Below are positions 43,629 to 55,486 of a DNA stretch of 64,000 nt, piece after piece. Position 1 is the first letter of the stretch. The number at the start of each line of letters is the position of its first letter. The notes below the pieces were generated by a model. It was not told the DNA's origin, searched no databases, and saw nothing but the letters and a program-made list of their open reading frames with translations. The stretch comes from Pedobacter insulae (GTDB taxonomy: Bacteria > Bacteroidota > Bacteroidia > Sphingobacteriales > Sphingobacteriaceae). A program made the translations under genes and the position numbers. The stretch is from positions 186,001-250,000 of the forward strand of contig NZ_FOPP01000006.1 of the NCBI RefSeq assembly GCF_900113525.1, written 5' to 3'.

Positions 43629-44219
43629 TTAATAGAGACGAATTGTCTCGATATACTCTTGATCTTTATGCTTAACAACAAAAGTAAGTTCTCTTGCATT
43701 AGTATTAGTCACATCAAATTTATGAATAGATTTCGCCTGTAAAAACTCCTTTTTGAATAGTTCATCATTGTACTCATTTAAAACAACGATATCTACCGCG
43801 CCTTCAATTGGCGTTTTTAAATCTAAAATCAACATGCCTTTTTCCCTAACAATAACCGGTTTAAAGAACGTTTTAATAGTTGGGCTAGACAAAATAGCTT
43901 TACCGTTTTCGATTAGAATTTGGTAAGAAGTTAACTTCAACGCAGATTCTAATTTAAGTGTATAATTTCCATCAGGAAAAGCATTTAAATTATATACTTT
44001 CTTTTCTGCCTTTGTAGTATGGATGTTTTGCTCATAAACAATTTCATCATCTTGAGCCACAATAGATAATTTGATGTTTTGTGCTTCATTAACCAAGAAA
44101 ACAATTGATTTTTCGTCCTCGTTGTTAGTTTTAACTACAAACGAATCTTCATTTGCAATAGCTCCTAAAGAGGTAAATAATGCTGTCGCTAGGAAACCGA
44201 TTTTTAAGAAATTTTTCAT
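43629..44219 (-). CDS. Secreted beta-rich protein, function unknown
   Basis: A 196-residue protein with a signal peptide (MKNFLKIGFLATALFTSLGA, cleavage near residue 22). Two Ig-like or T9SS-tail-like beta units follow, seen as IVYEQNIHTTKAEKKVYNLN, FPDGNYTLKLES and the second AVDIVVLNEYNDELFKKEF. The pattern of bending strands and a YTLKLE element recalls periplasmic Ig-like folds. No enzyme motif is visible. The gene has its own terminator and stands alone. Confidence 0.7.
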   Translation of the reverse strand: MKNFLKIGFLATALFTSLGAIANEDSFVVKTNNEDEKSIVFLVNEAQNIKLSIVAQDDEIVYEQNIHTTKAEKKVYNLNAFPDGNYTLKLESALKLTSYQILIENGKAILSSPTIKTFFKPVIVREKGMLILDLKTPIEGAVDIVVLNEYNDELFKKEFLQAKSIHKFDVTNTNARELTFVVKHKDQEYIETIRLY

Positions 44220-44380
44220 ATGTGCCTGGATTTAAAGAGTTAATAAATAGTAATACCCAAAAATACGGGTGATTTAAAGTCTATTTTTATTGAATATTTG
44301 CTAATTTATATGCTATATTAACCCTGAAAAAGATAATACACATTAAATAGGCTAAAAAAGCATAAATATTTTGTATTTTT

Positions 44381-45259
44381 ATGGCAATGAAGAAAATTAA
44401 ACCTAGCTTCGAAATCGTCGAACCCTCTTTCGGAAGCTCCTTTTACTATTCAAAATATATCGAAAATGCTAATAACAAAGCGCATGTTTGGCATTATCAC
44501 CCCGAAATTGAAATTGTTTTTGTAAATGGTGGTGCTGGAAAACGACAAATTGGTAGCCACATTTCTTATTATACAGATGGGGATCTAATATTAATCGGCA
44601 GCAATTTACCCCATTGTGGGTTTACTGATAGTAATACCGGGAATAAAAATGAAACAGTTATTCAACTGAAAGCTGATTTTTTAGGAAAAAGCTTTTTTCA
44701 ACTTCAAGAAACAAAGTCGATTTTTGAACTGTTCGACAAGGCAAAAGGCGGCATTGCATTTGGCAGTAAAATAAAAGCTGCAGTAGGTTACCGGATTGAA
44801 CTGATGGAGGAACAGCAACCTTTTGAAAGACTTTTAACCCTATTGAGCATTTTAAAAGAGTTAGAAGGATCTGATGATTATATCACCTTAAATGCTGCTG
44901 GCTTTTCTATGGAAATGCAACTTCAGGATAACGATCGGATTAATATGATTTTTAATTATGTGAAAGATCATTTTGCTGAAGAAATTAGTCTGGAGCACAT
45001 TGCAGAAATGTCGAGTATGACAGTCCCTTCTTTTTGCAGATACTTTAAAAAGATTACCAAAAAAACATTTACCCGATTTGTAAATGAGTACAGGGTGGTA
45101 CACGCTTCAAAACTATTGGCAGAAAAACCAACCAGCATCGCTAATATTAGCTACGAAAGTGGTTTTAAAAACTTCAGCCACTTTAATAAACTATTTAAAG
45201 AATTTACTGGCAAAAGCGCTTCACAATATCGAAAAGAACTCAAGTCTGTTATAAAATAG
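44381..45259 (+). CDS. AraC-family transcriptional regulator
   Basis: A 292-residue protein. The N-terminal cupin sensor (about 30-110) contains HVWHYHPEIEIVFVNGGAGK and GDLILIGSNLPHCGF. The C-terminal double helix-turn-helix (about 190-288) has SLEHIAEMSSMTVPSFCRYF and ISYESGFKNFSHFNKLFKEF. Such cupin AraC proteins usually control carbohydrate genes. The second ATG (44387) is an alternative start. It is divergent from the secreted-protein gene, and no obvious target operon adjoins it. Confidence 0.92.
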   Translation: MAMKKIKPSFEIVEPSFGSSFYYSKYIENANNKAHVWHYHPEIEIVFVNGGAGKRQIGSHISYYTDGDLILIGSNLPHCGFTDSNTGNKNETVIQLKADFLGKSFFQLQETKSIFELFDKAKGGIAFGSKIKAAVGYRIELMEEQQPFERLLTLLSILKELEGSDDYITLNAAGFSMEMQLQDNDRINMIFNYVKDHFAEEISLEHIAEMSSMTVPSFCRYFKKITKKTFTRFVNEYRVVHASKLLAEKPTSIANISYESGFKNFSHFNKLFKEFTGKSASQYRKELKSVIK

Positions 45260-45327
45260 CCATACAACTTTTCAACATTCCAATTTTCCAACCTTACAAC
45301 AATTAAAATTTTCCTATTTTCGCTGCG

Positions 45328-47166
45328 ATGGAAAACTTTATCGTTTCGGCACGTAAATATCGTCCGGCTACATTTGAAACTGTAGTTGGTCAACAGCATA
45401 TTACCGGCACGTTAAAAAACGCCATCAAGAACAATCAATTAGCCCAAGCTTTTTTATTTTGTGGCCCCAGAGGAGTAGGCAAAACTACTTGTGCACGTAT
45501 TTTGGCTAAAACCATTAATTGTACTGCGCTTACGGCCGACATGGAAGCTTGTAGTACTTGCGAATCATGCATCTCATTTCAAACGGGTCACTCTTTTAAT
45601 TTCCATGAGCTTGATGCGGCTTCTAATAATTCAGTAGACGATATCAGGAGTTTAATTGAACAGGTACGTATCCCGCCTCAAGCAGGAAAATATAAGATTT
45701 ATATTATTGATGAGGTTCACATGCTTTCGGCAAATGCTTTTAATGCTTTTTTAAAAACTTTAGAAGAACCGCCTAGTTATGCCATCTTTATTTTAGCCAC
45801 TACGGAGAAACATAAAATTTTGCCAACTATTTTATCCCGTTGTCAGATTTTTGATTTCAATAGAATTCAAGTCGAGGACATTGCTGGGCATTTAAATAAA
45901 ATTGCCATTCGCGAAAGTATTAGTGTTGAAACAGATGGCTTACATATCATTGCGCAAAAAGCAGATGGTGGTTTGCGCGATGCACTTTCTATGTTTGATC
46001 AGATTGTAAGTTATACCAACAAAAATTTAACTTATAAATCAGTAATTGATAACCTTAATATTTTAGATTATGATTATTATTTCAAACTGGTAGATTATTT
46101 AGCAAGTGGAGATGTGAGCCAATCTTTATTATTGTTTAACGAAATACTAAACAATGGTTTTGATGGAAATAACTTTATCAATGGGCTAGCCAGTCACCTC
46201 AGAAACTTATTAGTAGGCAAGGATCCGCAAACCATTGAGTTGCTTGAAGTAAGCGAGAATATTAAGCAAAAATATCTTGCACAAAGTAAACAGTCCGATC
46301 TCGGTTTTATATTAACCGCTTTAAGCCTGGCAAATCAATGTGATTTAATTTATAAGAACAGCAAAAATCAACGCTTACAGGTAGAGTTGTCGCTCATTAA
46401 AATGTGCCACATCCATTCCGTTATTCAACTGGCACAATCACCTTCGTCCACTCTAAAAGCAACTGACACAGATCAGGATAAAAAAAAAACTTTAGTTAAT
46501 AAAGTTGAGACCAAAGAAGCCGAGCCTGAAGGGCGAAAACCTGAAACCGCAACAATTGACGACTTAAAGGATTTCCTTGCCAAAGAGGATTTACAAGATC
46601 TTCCAGACCACTTAAACGTTGAGCTTCCTATCGAAGTTCCTACCCCTCGACCAAAGCCACAACTGCCTACCAGCAGATCGATTAAAATACAGCCCTTGGG
46701 TGCACACACAGGAGCTTCCCTAATTCCGTCCTTAACTGATTTGGAAAGAGTGGCGAATGGCGAAGAAGAAAAAGGTCCCCAATACCTAAATGGGGACGAA
46801 AAGCAAGATTTCACCACCGAGCAGTTTTTGGAGCTTTGGAAAGCATATACCCAAAAAGCTAAGGATCAAGATAAAATCCATCTTTTTACATTAATGAATA
46901 ACGATCCGTTGATCAATGGAACCGAAATTACTGTATTGGTAGAAAACTTAGCTTTAGAAAGCACCCTTCAGGATGAGAAAATCGAGCTGTTAAATTTCTT
47001 ACGCTCTGCACTCCGCAATTTTGATTTACAAATTGTTTCCAGAAGAGCCGAAAACACCCAGAAAAAACGCATTTACACCAATAAAGATAAGTATACCTAT
47101 ATGGTTGATAAGAATCCTCAGTTAGAAGAAATGAGGCGCCGCTTTAACTTGGATATCAACCCGTAG
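45328..47166 (+). CDS. dnaX: DNA polymerase III subunit tau/gamma
   Basis: A 612-residue clamp-loader ATPase. Walker A GPRGVGKT is at residues 46-53, a four-cysteine zinc site at 65-81 (Cys65, 75, 78 and 81), and Walker B IIDEVHML with the sensor region LEEPPSYAIFILATTE follows. Domain III ends near 370. An acidic/Pro-rich linker leads to a C-terminal domain (about 490-612) that would contact the polymerase. At codons 385-387 a run of ten A offers slippage: both other frames stop at once, giving a gamma-like form of about 390 residues. The last 11 bases overlap the convergent gene. Confidence 0.95.
   Translation: MENFIVSARKYRPATFETVVGQQHITGTLKNAIKNNQLAQAFLFCGPRGVGKTTCARILAKTINCTALTADMEACSTCESCISFQTGHSFNFHELDAASNNSVDDIRSLIEQVRIPPQAGKYKIYIIDEVHMLSANAFNAFLKTLEEPPSYAIFILATTEKHKILPTILSRCQIFDFNRIQVEDIAGHLNKIAIRESISVETDGLHIIAQKADGGLRDALSMFDQIVSYTNKNLTYKSVIDNLNILDYDYYFKLVDYLASGDVSQSLLLFNEILNNGFDGNNFINGLASHLRNLLVGKDPQTIELLEVSENIKQKYLAQSKQSDLGFILTALSLANQCDLIYKNSKNQRLQVELSLIKMCHIHSVIQLAQSPSSTLKATDTDQDKKKTLVNKVETKEAEPEGRKPETATIDDLKDFLAKEDLQDLPDHLNVELPIEVPTPRPKPQLPTSRSIKIQPLGAHTGASLIPSLTDLERVANGEEEKGPQYLNGDEKQDFTTEQFLELWKAYTQKAKDQDKIHLFTLMNNDPLINGTEITVLVENLALESTLQDEKIELLNFLRSALRNFDLQIVSRRAENTQKKRIYTNKDKYTYMVDKNPQLEEMRRRFNLDINP
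46480..46489 (+). other. dnaX: A10 slippery tract in dnaX
   Basis: Ten consecutive A encode three Lys codons at 385-387, just after the clamp-loader core. With one extra A the frame reads Lys-Lys-Lys-Asn-Phe-Ser-stop; with one fewer it reads Lys-Lys-Lys-Leu-stop. Thermus dnaX makes gamma through slippage on an A9 tract, so the same is plausible here. Confidence 0.5.
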
Positions 47167-47569
47167 GTAGATCGTTCTTAGGATAGCCCTCTTCATCAAG
47201 ATCATCTCTATAATCTTCTTCAGTTCTTCCTAAAATTTCATCTTCAGGACTTACCATTACGCTATCTCCATCATCATCGATATGCATCCCCAACTCATCA
47301 AGTTTATCTTTTGCTTTCTCCACATCTGATGCGTATTCGTCCCCTACATACGGATTAGCTTCATCATAAGTTGAATCATCATCCACAGATCCTGTAGCAA
47401 CAGTTTCATAAGGCATGGGGTGATCGTAATCCTTATCGTTGCCTTTTACATCGAGCTCGTAGCTTTGTTTTTCTTTATCGAATGATAAATCATTAAAATC
47501 TTTTGTCTCACCTAAATCGGTAGGGTGCAATTTATCGTTAGACGGATTGTGGTTTGATGTTGTATCCAT
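47156..47569 (-). CDS. Acidic hypothetical protein
   Basis: A 137-residue, very acidic (Asp/Glu-rich) hydrophilic protein without a signal or membrane segment, probably disordered. It begins MDTTSNHNPSNDKLHPTDLG and ends GYPKNDLPTG. Runs such as DEEGYPKNDLP and ILGRTEEDYRDDLDEE are repeated in spirit only. No domain is recognised; similar small acidic proteins are common in Sphingobacteriaceae. Its end overlaps the dnaX end by 11 bases. Confidence 0.65.
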   Translation of the reverse strand: MDTTSNHNPSNDKLHPTDLGETKDFNDLSFDKEKQSYELDVKGNDKDYDHPMPYETVATGSVDDDSTYDEANPYVGDEYASDVEKAKDKLDELGMHIDDDGDSVMVSPEDEILGRTEEDYRDDLDEEGYPKNDLPTG

Positions 47570-47634
47570 GATAATTAAATTTAGGAAATTTATATGGGAA
47601 CAACAGGAATAATAGAATAATTGTTTTAGACAAA

Positions 47635-47661
47635 AAGCCCATCTGTAACCCAGATGGGCTT
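47635..47661 (-). terminator. Terminator of icd
   Basis: A perfect 11-bp stem (AAGCCCATCTG with CAGATGGGCTT) and a 5-base loop, followed by TTTTTG on the minus strand. It begins 18 bases downstream of the icd stop. Confidence 0.85.
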
Positions 47662-47679
47662 AAAAAACATAAAAACTTG

Positions 47680-49902
<2,223 letters not shown>

Positions 49903-50002
49903 TTATTGTGTTTCTTAAAATTCTCTAAAGATAAAAGAAACCAATGAATTTAAAGCCATTGATTTGTATTTTCGCCAAGAAATCGGCTTAAAAAAGAACC
50001 TT

Positions 50003-50509
50003 ATGATATCAAGCGAACACCTGATTTTAAAACCGCTCTCTCATGATCAGTTAATCATGTATATTAAAAATGATAATTCATTAGAGACGGCACTAAAATT
50101 AAATCCTAGTCGAAAAATTATTTCTCCAGAATTAAGGGAGGCACTTGAAGAAACCATTTTGCCCAATGTTGCCGACCCGTTAAAAAATCATTTATTTTCT
50201 ACTTTGTGGGGCATTATCTTAAAAATAGAAAATAAAATGATAGGGGATATTTGTTTTGTAGGGGAACCTGACAATCAAGGAGAGGTAGAAATTGGGTATG
50301 GGACCTATGAAGATTTCCGGGGAAAAGGATATATGACCGAAGCAGTTGCATGCCTTATTCAATGGACAAAAACACAAAATAACGTGAAGTCTATATTTGC
50401 ACAAACAGCGAAAGACAATCCAGCATCTTATAGTATACTGGTAAAAAATAACTTTGAAAAAGTAGGTGAAGATGATAATTTGTTTAATTGGAGATTAATA
50501 CTGCGATAA
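50003..50509 (+). CDS. GNAT-family N-acetyltransferase
   Basis: From the ATG at 50003 (MISSEHLILKPLSHDQ) the product has 168 residues; a TTG at 49964 would add 13. It is of the RimJ/RimL type. The GNAT core includes GDICFVGEPDNQGEVEIGYG and the acetyl-CoA loop YEDFRGKGYMTEAVACLIQW, then the closing NPASYSILVKNNFEKVGED. The substrate (ribosomal protein, antibiotic or small amine) cannot be told. It stands alone, divergent from icd. Confidence 0.85.
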   Translation: MISSEHLILKPLSHDQLIMYIKNDNSLETALKLNPSRKIISPELREALEETILPNVADPLKNHLFSTLWGIILKIENKMIGDICFVGEPDNQGEVEIGYGTYEDFRGKGYMTEAVACLIQWTKTQNNVKSIFAQTAKDNPASYSILVKNNFEKVGEDDNLFNWRLILR

Positions 50510-50558
50510 ATCTATAAACAACTTAGCTAAATTTCTGTTTATTAGCTAAATTTACGAT

Positions 50559-51866
50559 ATGAAAACTCATTTTTTTAGGCTATCACTGCTATCTGCAACA
50601 TTGTTATTTGGTACTAGTGCTTGCGGCCAGACTACCCCTGCAAAAACGGTTAAAACCGGTGCCGGAAAAACGATTACCTTACCAGAGGCAGATACCAAAG
50701 CTAGCAAAATAAATTTCAGTAAAGTAGTGGCCTGGCCAGAGGGAAAAACACCTACTGCTCCTCCAGGCTTTACGGTTACTAAGTTTGCGGAAGGGATGAA
50801 AAGTCCCAGAAATATTGTAATTGCACCAAATGGCGATGTTATTGTGGTGTTGTCTAATTCGCAAAGAACTAAAATTGAGCAGGCTTCAAATATTATTACT
50901 GGAAAAGCGCAATCTGAGGTACAAGGCAAAAGTGTAAACACAGTAATGTTATTCAGAGACGCTAATAAGGATGGAAAACCTGAAGTTGTATCAACATTTT
51001 TAACCGGTTTAAACCAACCTTATGGTGCAGCATTTATAGATAATTCATTTTATGTTGCCAATACAGATGGCGTATGGAAATATCCTTATAAAGCGGGCGA
51101 CACACAAATTACCGGCGAAGGGCAAAAGATTTTAGACTTGCCTGCTGGGGGATACAATAACCATTGGACCAGGAACTTGATTGTGAACCCTGCTAAAACC
51201 AAAATTTATGTTTCAGTAGGTTCAGGAAGTAATGTGGCAGAAAAAGGATTAGAAAACGAAATAAGAAGAGCGAATATCATAGAATTTAACCCAGATGGTT
51301 CTGGCGAAAGAATTTATGGCAGTGGGTTACGCAATCCTGTGGGTATGGCCTGGGCTCCGGGCACAAATGTGCTGTGGACAGCAGTTAATGAACGAGATGG
51401 CTTAGGCGACGACCTTGTTCCCGATTATATTACCAGTGTAAAACCAGGTGCCTTTTATGGCTGGCCTTTTTCTTATTTTGGGCAAAATGAAGACCCTAGA
51501 TTAAAAGGCCAGAATCCCGAATTAGTGGCAAAAGCTATTGTACCAGATATTCCTGTGGGTGCCCATACTGCTTCGTTGGGACTAGCTTTTTACACGGATA
51601 AAAAATTCCCTGCCAAATATCAAGGCGGTGCATTTATTGGTCAACATGGTTCTTGGAACCGTTCAGAGCTTGTTGGGTACAAAGTAGCCTTTATCCCTTT
51701 TAAAAACGGCAAACCAACAGGGCCACTTGAAGACTTTTTAACTGGCTTTGTGATAAATGATAAGGAAGTTTACGGTAAGCCTGTTGGAGTAGCAGTAGCA
51801 CAAGATGGCGCATTACTTGTGGCCGATGACGTTAGCGGCATTATTTGGAGAGTTGCTGCCAAATGA
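50559..51866 (+). CDS. Soluble glucose/sorbosone dehydrogenase-type lipoprotein
   Basis: A 435-residue lipoprotein (lipobox FGTSAC, Cys22) with a six-bladed beta-propeller of the PQQ-dependent sugar/sorbosone dehydrogenase family. Blades show SPRNIVIAPNGDVIVVLSNS, FYVANTDGVWKYPYKAG and the signature NNHWTRNLIVNPAKTKIYVS. SGLRNPVGMAWAPGTNVLW and GAFIGQHGSWNRSELVGYK follow. It probably oxidises a sugar in the periplasm, though the PQQ ligands were not checked in detail. The TonB receptor gene overlaps it by four bases (ATGA). Confidence 0.88.
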   Translation: MKTHFFRLSLLSATLLFGTSACGQTTPAKTVKTGAGKTITLPEADTKASKINFSKVVAWPEGKTPTAPPGFTVTKFAEGMKSPRNIVIAPNGDVIVVLSNSQRTKIEQASNIITGKAQSEVQGKSVNTVMLFRDANKDGKPEVVSTFLTGLNQPYGAAFIDNSFYVANTDGVWKYPYKAGDTQITGEGQKILDLPAGGYNNHWTRNLIVNPAKTKIYVSVGSGSNVAEKGLENEIRRANIIEFNPDGSGERIYGSGLRNPVGMAWAPGTNVLWTAVNERDGLGDDLVPDYITSVKPGAFYGWPFSYFGQNEDPRLKGQNPELVAKAIVPDIPVGAHTASLGLAFYTDKKFPAKYQGGAFIGQHGSWNRSELVGYKVAFIPFKNGKPTGPLEDFLTGFVINDKEVYGKPVGVAVAQDGALLVADDVSGIIWRVAAK

Positions 51867-53920
51867 TTTTAAAATCGAGTTTAACCTTCTTATTTTCCCT
51901 ATCACTTTTCGGCTGTTTTGCCCAAAGTAATGCAGATACGGTAAAAAAATTAAATGAGATCACAGTCAAAGGCTATTATAATCGCCAGCCTTTATTAAGA
52001 GCCGTTAGTGCCGTTAGTTTAATCGACTCCGCTCAATTTAATAATCAAAATTCAGCCTCTTTCGTCGGCCTGGCCAATTCAATCGCCGGTGTAAGGATGG
52101 AAGAACGATCGCCAGGCAGCTACCGGTTCTCTATCCGGGGAAGTTTATTGCGCTCGCCATTTGGCGTTAGGAACATAAAAGTTTACGTAGATGACTTTCC
52201 GCTAACGGATGCCGGTGGTAACACTTATCTAAATTTACTCGATGTAAAAAGCGTGGCTGCGATGGAAGTATACAAAGGCCCCGAAGCAAGTATTTTTGGA
52301 GCAAATACTGGTGGGGCAGTATTGATCAATACAACAGCGCTCGATAAAAACACCATCGAACTAGGCGCGTTTTTAGGCTCGTATGGTTTATTTAAGCAAC
52401 ATGCAAGTATAACCCACACTTACAAAAACTACCGTTTCAACTTGATTCAAGGTTACCAAAAAAGCGACGGTTATCGGGTAAATAGTGCGCTTAAAAGAAA
52501 TTTTATCCAAACTACACAACTTTGGGATTATGCGCCAAAAGCTCAACTCAAAGCCCTGCTTTTTATGAGCGATCTATCTTATCAAACGCCCGGCGGTTTA
52601 ACAGGTGCCCAATTGTTGCAAGATCCAAAAATGGCGAGACCGGCCACTCCTACTTTACCAGGCGCAGTTACTCAAAAAGCTGCCATCTATAATCAAACTA
52701 TTTTTGGTGGCCTATCCCATTCATATGCATTTAATGCTAATCTTAAGCATGTGATTGCAATCTTTGGGTCTTCTACTGATTTTAAAAACCCTTTCATTAC
52801 CAATTACGAAGAACGATATGAATATAATCTGGGCTCAAGAACCTTTCTGGATCTTTCATTCAACAGAACAAATTTAAGAGTAAGCACACAAGTTGGTTTA
52901 GAAGCCGCCTCTTCGGGCAGTGAGATTAACAATTTTAACAATAATAGTGGGAGTGCTGGTTTGTTACAGGCCAAAGACGATTTAACGGCAAATCAAACCT
53001 TTGCCTTTTTAAAGCTCGATCTTGATCTCCATCAACGCTTATTAATAGAATTGGGTGCCAGTTTAAACTTTTATAATTATCGCTATCAAAGCTATTTCCC
53101 CACTGCTTTGGCGCGAAAGCAGGAAAAGTTCACCAATCAGCTCATGCCTAAAATAGCTTTATCTTATTTGATAAATTCCATATTATCTGTAAGAAGTACA
53201 GTAAGTAAAGGCTATTCCCCTCCTACCATTGCCGAAGTAAGATCGTCAGACAATGTGATCAATACCAACTTACAAGCAGAATACGGTTGGAACTATGAGT
53301 TGGGCCTTAGGTTAAAGACATCGGATAACCGGATCTATGTTAATGTAAATGCATTTTCTTACCATTTAAAAGACGCCATTGTAAGAAGGTTAAATGAAAA
53401 TGATACCGAATACTTTATCAATGCTGGCGGCACTAAACAAAAAGGTTTAGAAATTGAGGCTAGTGGATGGCTGGTTCCGCATCGGAAAGCGCACTTTTTG
53501 ACCAGCTTACAACTGAGAAACAATTATACTTATAGCCATTTTAGGTTTCAAAACTTTACGAATGCCAATAACAATTATAACGGCCATAAGTTAACTGGCG
53601 TACCAGCACATACGGTGGCAAATAGTGCAGAATTTACATTTAATAAAGGCTTTTTTCTTTTTGCTCAACATAATTATGTTGCGGCTATCCCCCTAAATGA
53701 CGCGAATACAGCAGAAGCCAAAGCTTATCATTTAACAGAGCTTAAAGCAGGGTTGAGAAATTTGGTGTTGGGAAAAGTTGAGGCGGAATTATTCTCTGGT
53801 GTAAATAACCTTTTTAATGCAACTTATAGTTTGGGCAATGATCTCAATGCGGTAGGTAGTCGATATTTTAACCCAGCAGCGAAAGTTAACTACTATTTTG
53901 GTTTCTTACTAAAATTCTGA
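51863..53920 (+). CDS. TonB-dependent receptor
   Basis: From the ATG at 51863 the product has 685 residues; a TTG at 51845 is an unlikely start. A signal peptide (MILKSSLTFLFSLSLFGCFA) leads to a plug (about 45-165: SFVGLANSIAGVRMEERSPG, FSIRGSLLRSPFGVRNIKVY, MEVYKGPEASIFGANTGG) and a barrel ending VNYYFGFLLKF. No carboxypeptidase-like or STN extension. The ATGA overlap with the dehydrogenase gene suggests cotranslation. The ligand may be the dehydrogenase substrate or its cofactor PQQ, which many Bacteroidota do not make; this is inference. Confidence 0.88.
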   Translation: MILKSSLTFLFSLSLFGCFAQSNADTVKKLNEITVKGYYNRQPLLRAVSAVSLIDSAQFNNQNSASFVGLANSIAGVRMEERSPGSYRFSIRGSLLRSPFGVRNIKVYVDDFPLTDAGGNTYLNLLDVKSVAAMEVYKGPEASIFGANTGGAVLINTTALDKNTIELGAFLGSYGLFKQHASITHTYKNYRFNLIQGYQKSDGYRVNSALKRNFIQTTQLWDYAPKAQLKALLFMSDLSYQTPGGLTGAQLLQDPKMARPATPTLPGAVTQKAAIYNQTIFGGLSHSYAFNANLKHVIAIFGSSTDFKNPFITNYEERYEYNLGSRTFLDLSFNRTNLRVSTQVGLEAASSGSEINNFNNNSGSAGLLQAKDDLTANQTFAFLKLDLDLHQRLLIELGASLNFYNYRYQSYFPTALARKQEKFTNQLMPKIALSYLINSILSVRSTVSKGYSPPTIAEVRSSDNVINTNLQAEYGWNYELGLRLKTSDNRIYVNVNAFSYHLKDAIVRRLNENDTEYFINAGGTKQKGLEIEASGWLVPHRKAHFLTSLQLRNNYTYSHFRFQNFTNANNNYNGHKLTGVPAHTVANSAEFTFNKGFFLFAQHNYVAAIPLNDANTAEAKAYHLTELKAGLRNLVLGKVEAELFSGVNNLFNATYSLGNDLNAVGSRYFNPAAKVNYYFGFLLKF

Positions 53921-53970
53921 TTTTCTTGTTAAAATAGTTATCTTCAATTCTAATTTTATTAAAACCAAAT

Positions 53971-55464
53971 ATGTCGCAGTATATCCTGTCCCTCGATCAA
54001 GGAACTACAAGTTCAAGAGCCATTATTTTCAATAAAAAAGGTGAAGTTATAGCCGTTGCACAGAAAGAATTCACACAGATTTTTCCTCAGTCTGGCTGGG
54101 TAGAGCACGACGCTTTAGAGATCTGGTCGTCGCAGGCCAGTGTTGCTGCAGAGGCTACGGTAAAGGCCGGAATTAATGGAAAAAATATTGCTGCAATGGG
54201 AATTACCAATCAGCGAGAAACGGTAATTGTTTGGGACAAAAATACTGGTAAACCCATTTACAATGCCATTGTTTGGCAAGATAGAAGAACTGCTACCTTT
54301 TGCGATGAATTAAAGCAGGCTGGAAAAGAAGAGTTGATTAGTAGCAAAACAGGTTTAATTATCGATGCCTATTTCTCTGCTACCAAAATAAAGTGGATGT
54401 TGGACAACGTACCCAATGCAAGAGCGGAGGCCGAGGCTGGAAATTTAATTTGCGGAACCGTTGATACTTGGCTCATCTGGAACTTTACCAAGGGTGAATT
54501 GCACGTTACCGATGTGACCAATGCGTCTCGTACGCTACTTTTTAACATTCATACCATGGCTTGGGATGATGAATTACTGGAATTATTTACCATTCCAAAA
54601 AGCATGCTACCTTCGGTTAAGCAATCGAGTGAGGTATATGGTGAAACCAAATCTACCCTCTTTGCCCATCCAATACCTATAGCTGGCATTGCCGGCGATC
54701 AACAAGCTGCTTTATTTGGGCAAATGTGCACCAAGACAGGGATGGTAAAAAACACCTATGGTACTGGTTGCTTTATGTTGATGAACATTGGCAAAACGCC
54801 TAAGCTTTCTAAAAATAATCTGTTAACCACTGTGGCCTGGCAGGTAAATGGTGTAACAGAATATGCTTTAGAAGGCAGTATTTTTATTGCTGGCGCAGTG
54901 GTACAATGGTTAAGAGATGGTTTGGGGATTATCAAAACCGCAGCGGATATTGAAGAGTTAGCGCTAAAAGTTGAAGATACCGGTGGCGTATATTTTGTAC
55001 CCGCGTTTGCCGGTCTGGGTGCTCCTTATTGGGATTCGAATGCGCGAGGAACAATTGTTGGTTTAAGTAGGGGCACTACCGCAAGTCACATTGCTCGTGC
55101 GGCTATTGAATCTATAGCTTATCAAACTGCCGATGTATTAAAAGCCATGGAAGCTGATGCAGGTGTAAAAATCCAGGAACTTAGGGTAGATGGCGGTGCG
55201 ACAGCCAACAATATTCTGATGCAGTTTCAAGCTAATTTGTTAAACTGTAAAGTAATTAAACCTAAAGTAGTGGAAACAACAGCTTTGGGCGCAGCTTATT
55301 TAGCGGGTTTAGCTACTGGTTATTGGAAAGATATTGCAGAAATCCAACAGTTGTGGGAAAGCGACAAAGAGTTTAACCCAGTAGCACAATCGGTAGAAAC
55401 CGAGAAAGGATTTGCTGAATGGAAAAGGGCTGTGTATGCGACCCAAAGTTGGAGTAATTCTTAA
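53971..55464 (+). CDS. glpK: Glycerol kinase
   Basis: A 497-residue FGGY-family kinase (EC 2.7.1.30) of normal length. N-terminal ATP-binding loop [18 protein letters not shown], substrate region [19 protein letters not shown] and [11 protein letters not shown], the C-terminal lobe with [10 protein letters not shown]-like and [15 protein letters not shown], and the nucleotide motif [18 protein letters not shown] are all present. It phosphorylates glycerol to sn-glycerol 3-phosphate. glpF follows after 22 bases. Confidence 0.97.
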   Translation: MSQYILSLDQGTTSSRAIIFNKKGEVIAVAQKEFTQIFPQSGWVEHDALEIWSSQASVAAEATVKAGINGKNIAAMGITNQRETVIVWDKNTGKPIYNAIVWQDRRTATFCDELKQAGKEELISSKTGLIIDAYFSATKIKWMLDNVPNARAEAEAGNLICGTVDTWLIWNFTKGELHVTDVTNASRTLLFNIHTMAWDDELLELFTIPKSMLPSVKQSSEVYGETKSTLFAHPIPIAGIAGDQQAALFGQMCTKTGMVKNTYGTGCFMLMNIGKTPKLSKNNLLTTVAWQVNGVTEYALEGSIFIAGAVVQWLRDGLGIIKTAADIEELALKVEDTGGVYFVPAFAGLGAPYWDSNARGTIVGLSRGTTASHIARAAIESIAYQTADVLKAMEADAGVKIQELRVDGGATANNILMQFQANLLNCKVIKPKVVETTALGAAYLAGLATGYWKDIAEIQQLWESDKEFNPVAQSVETEKGFAEWKRAVYATQSWSNS

Positions 55465-55486
55465 ATTAACATTTAAATCGTAAAAA

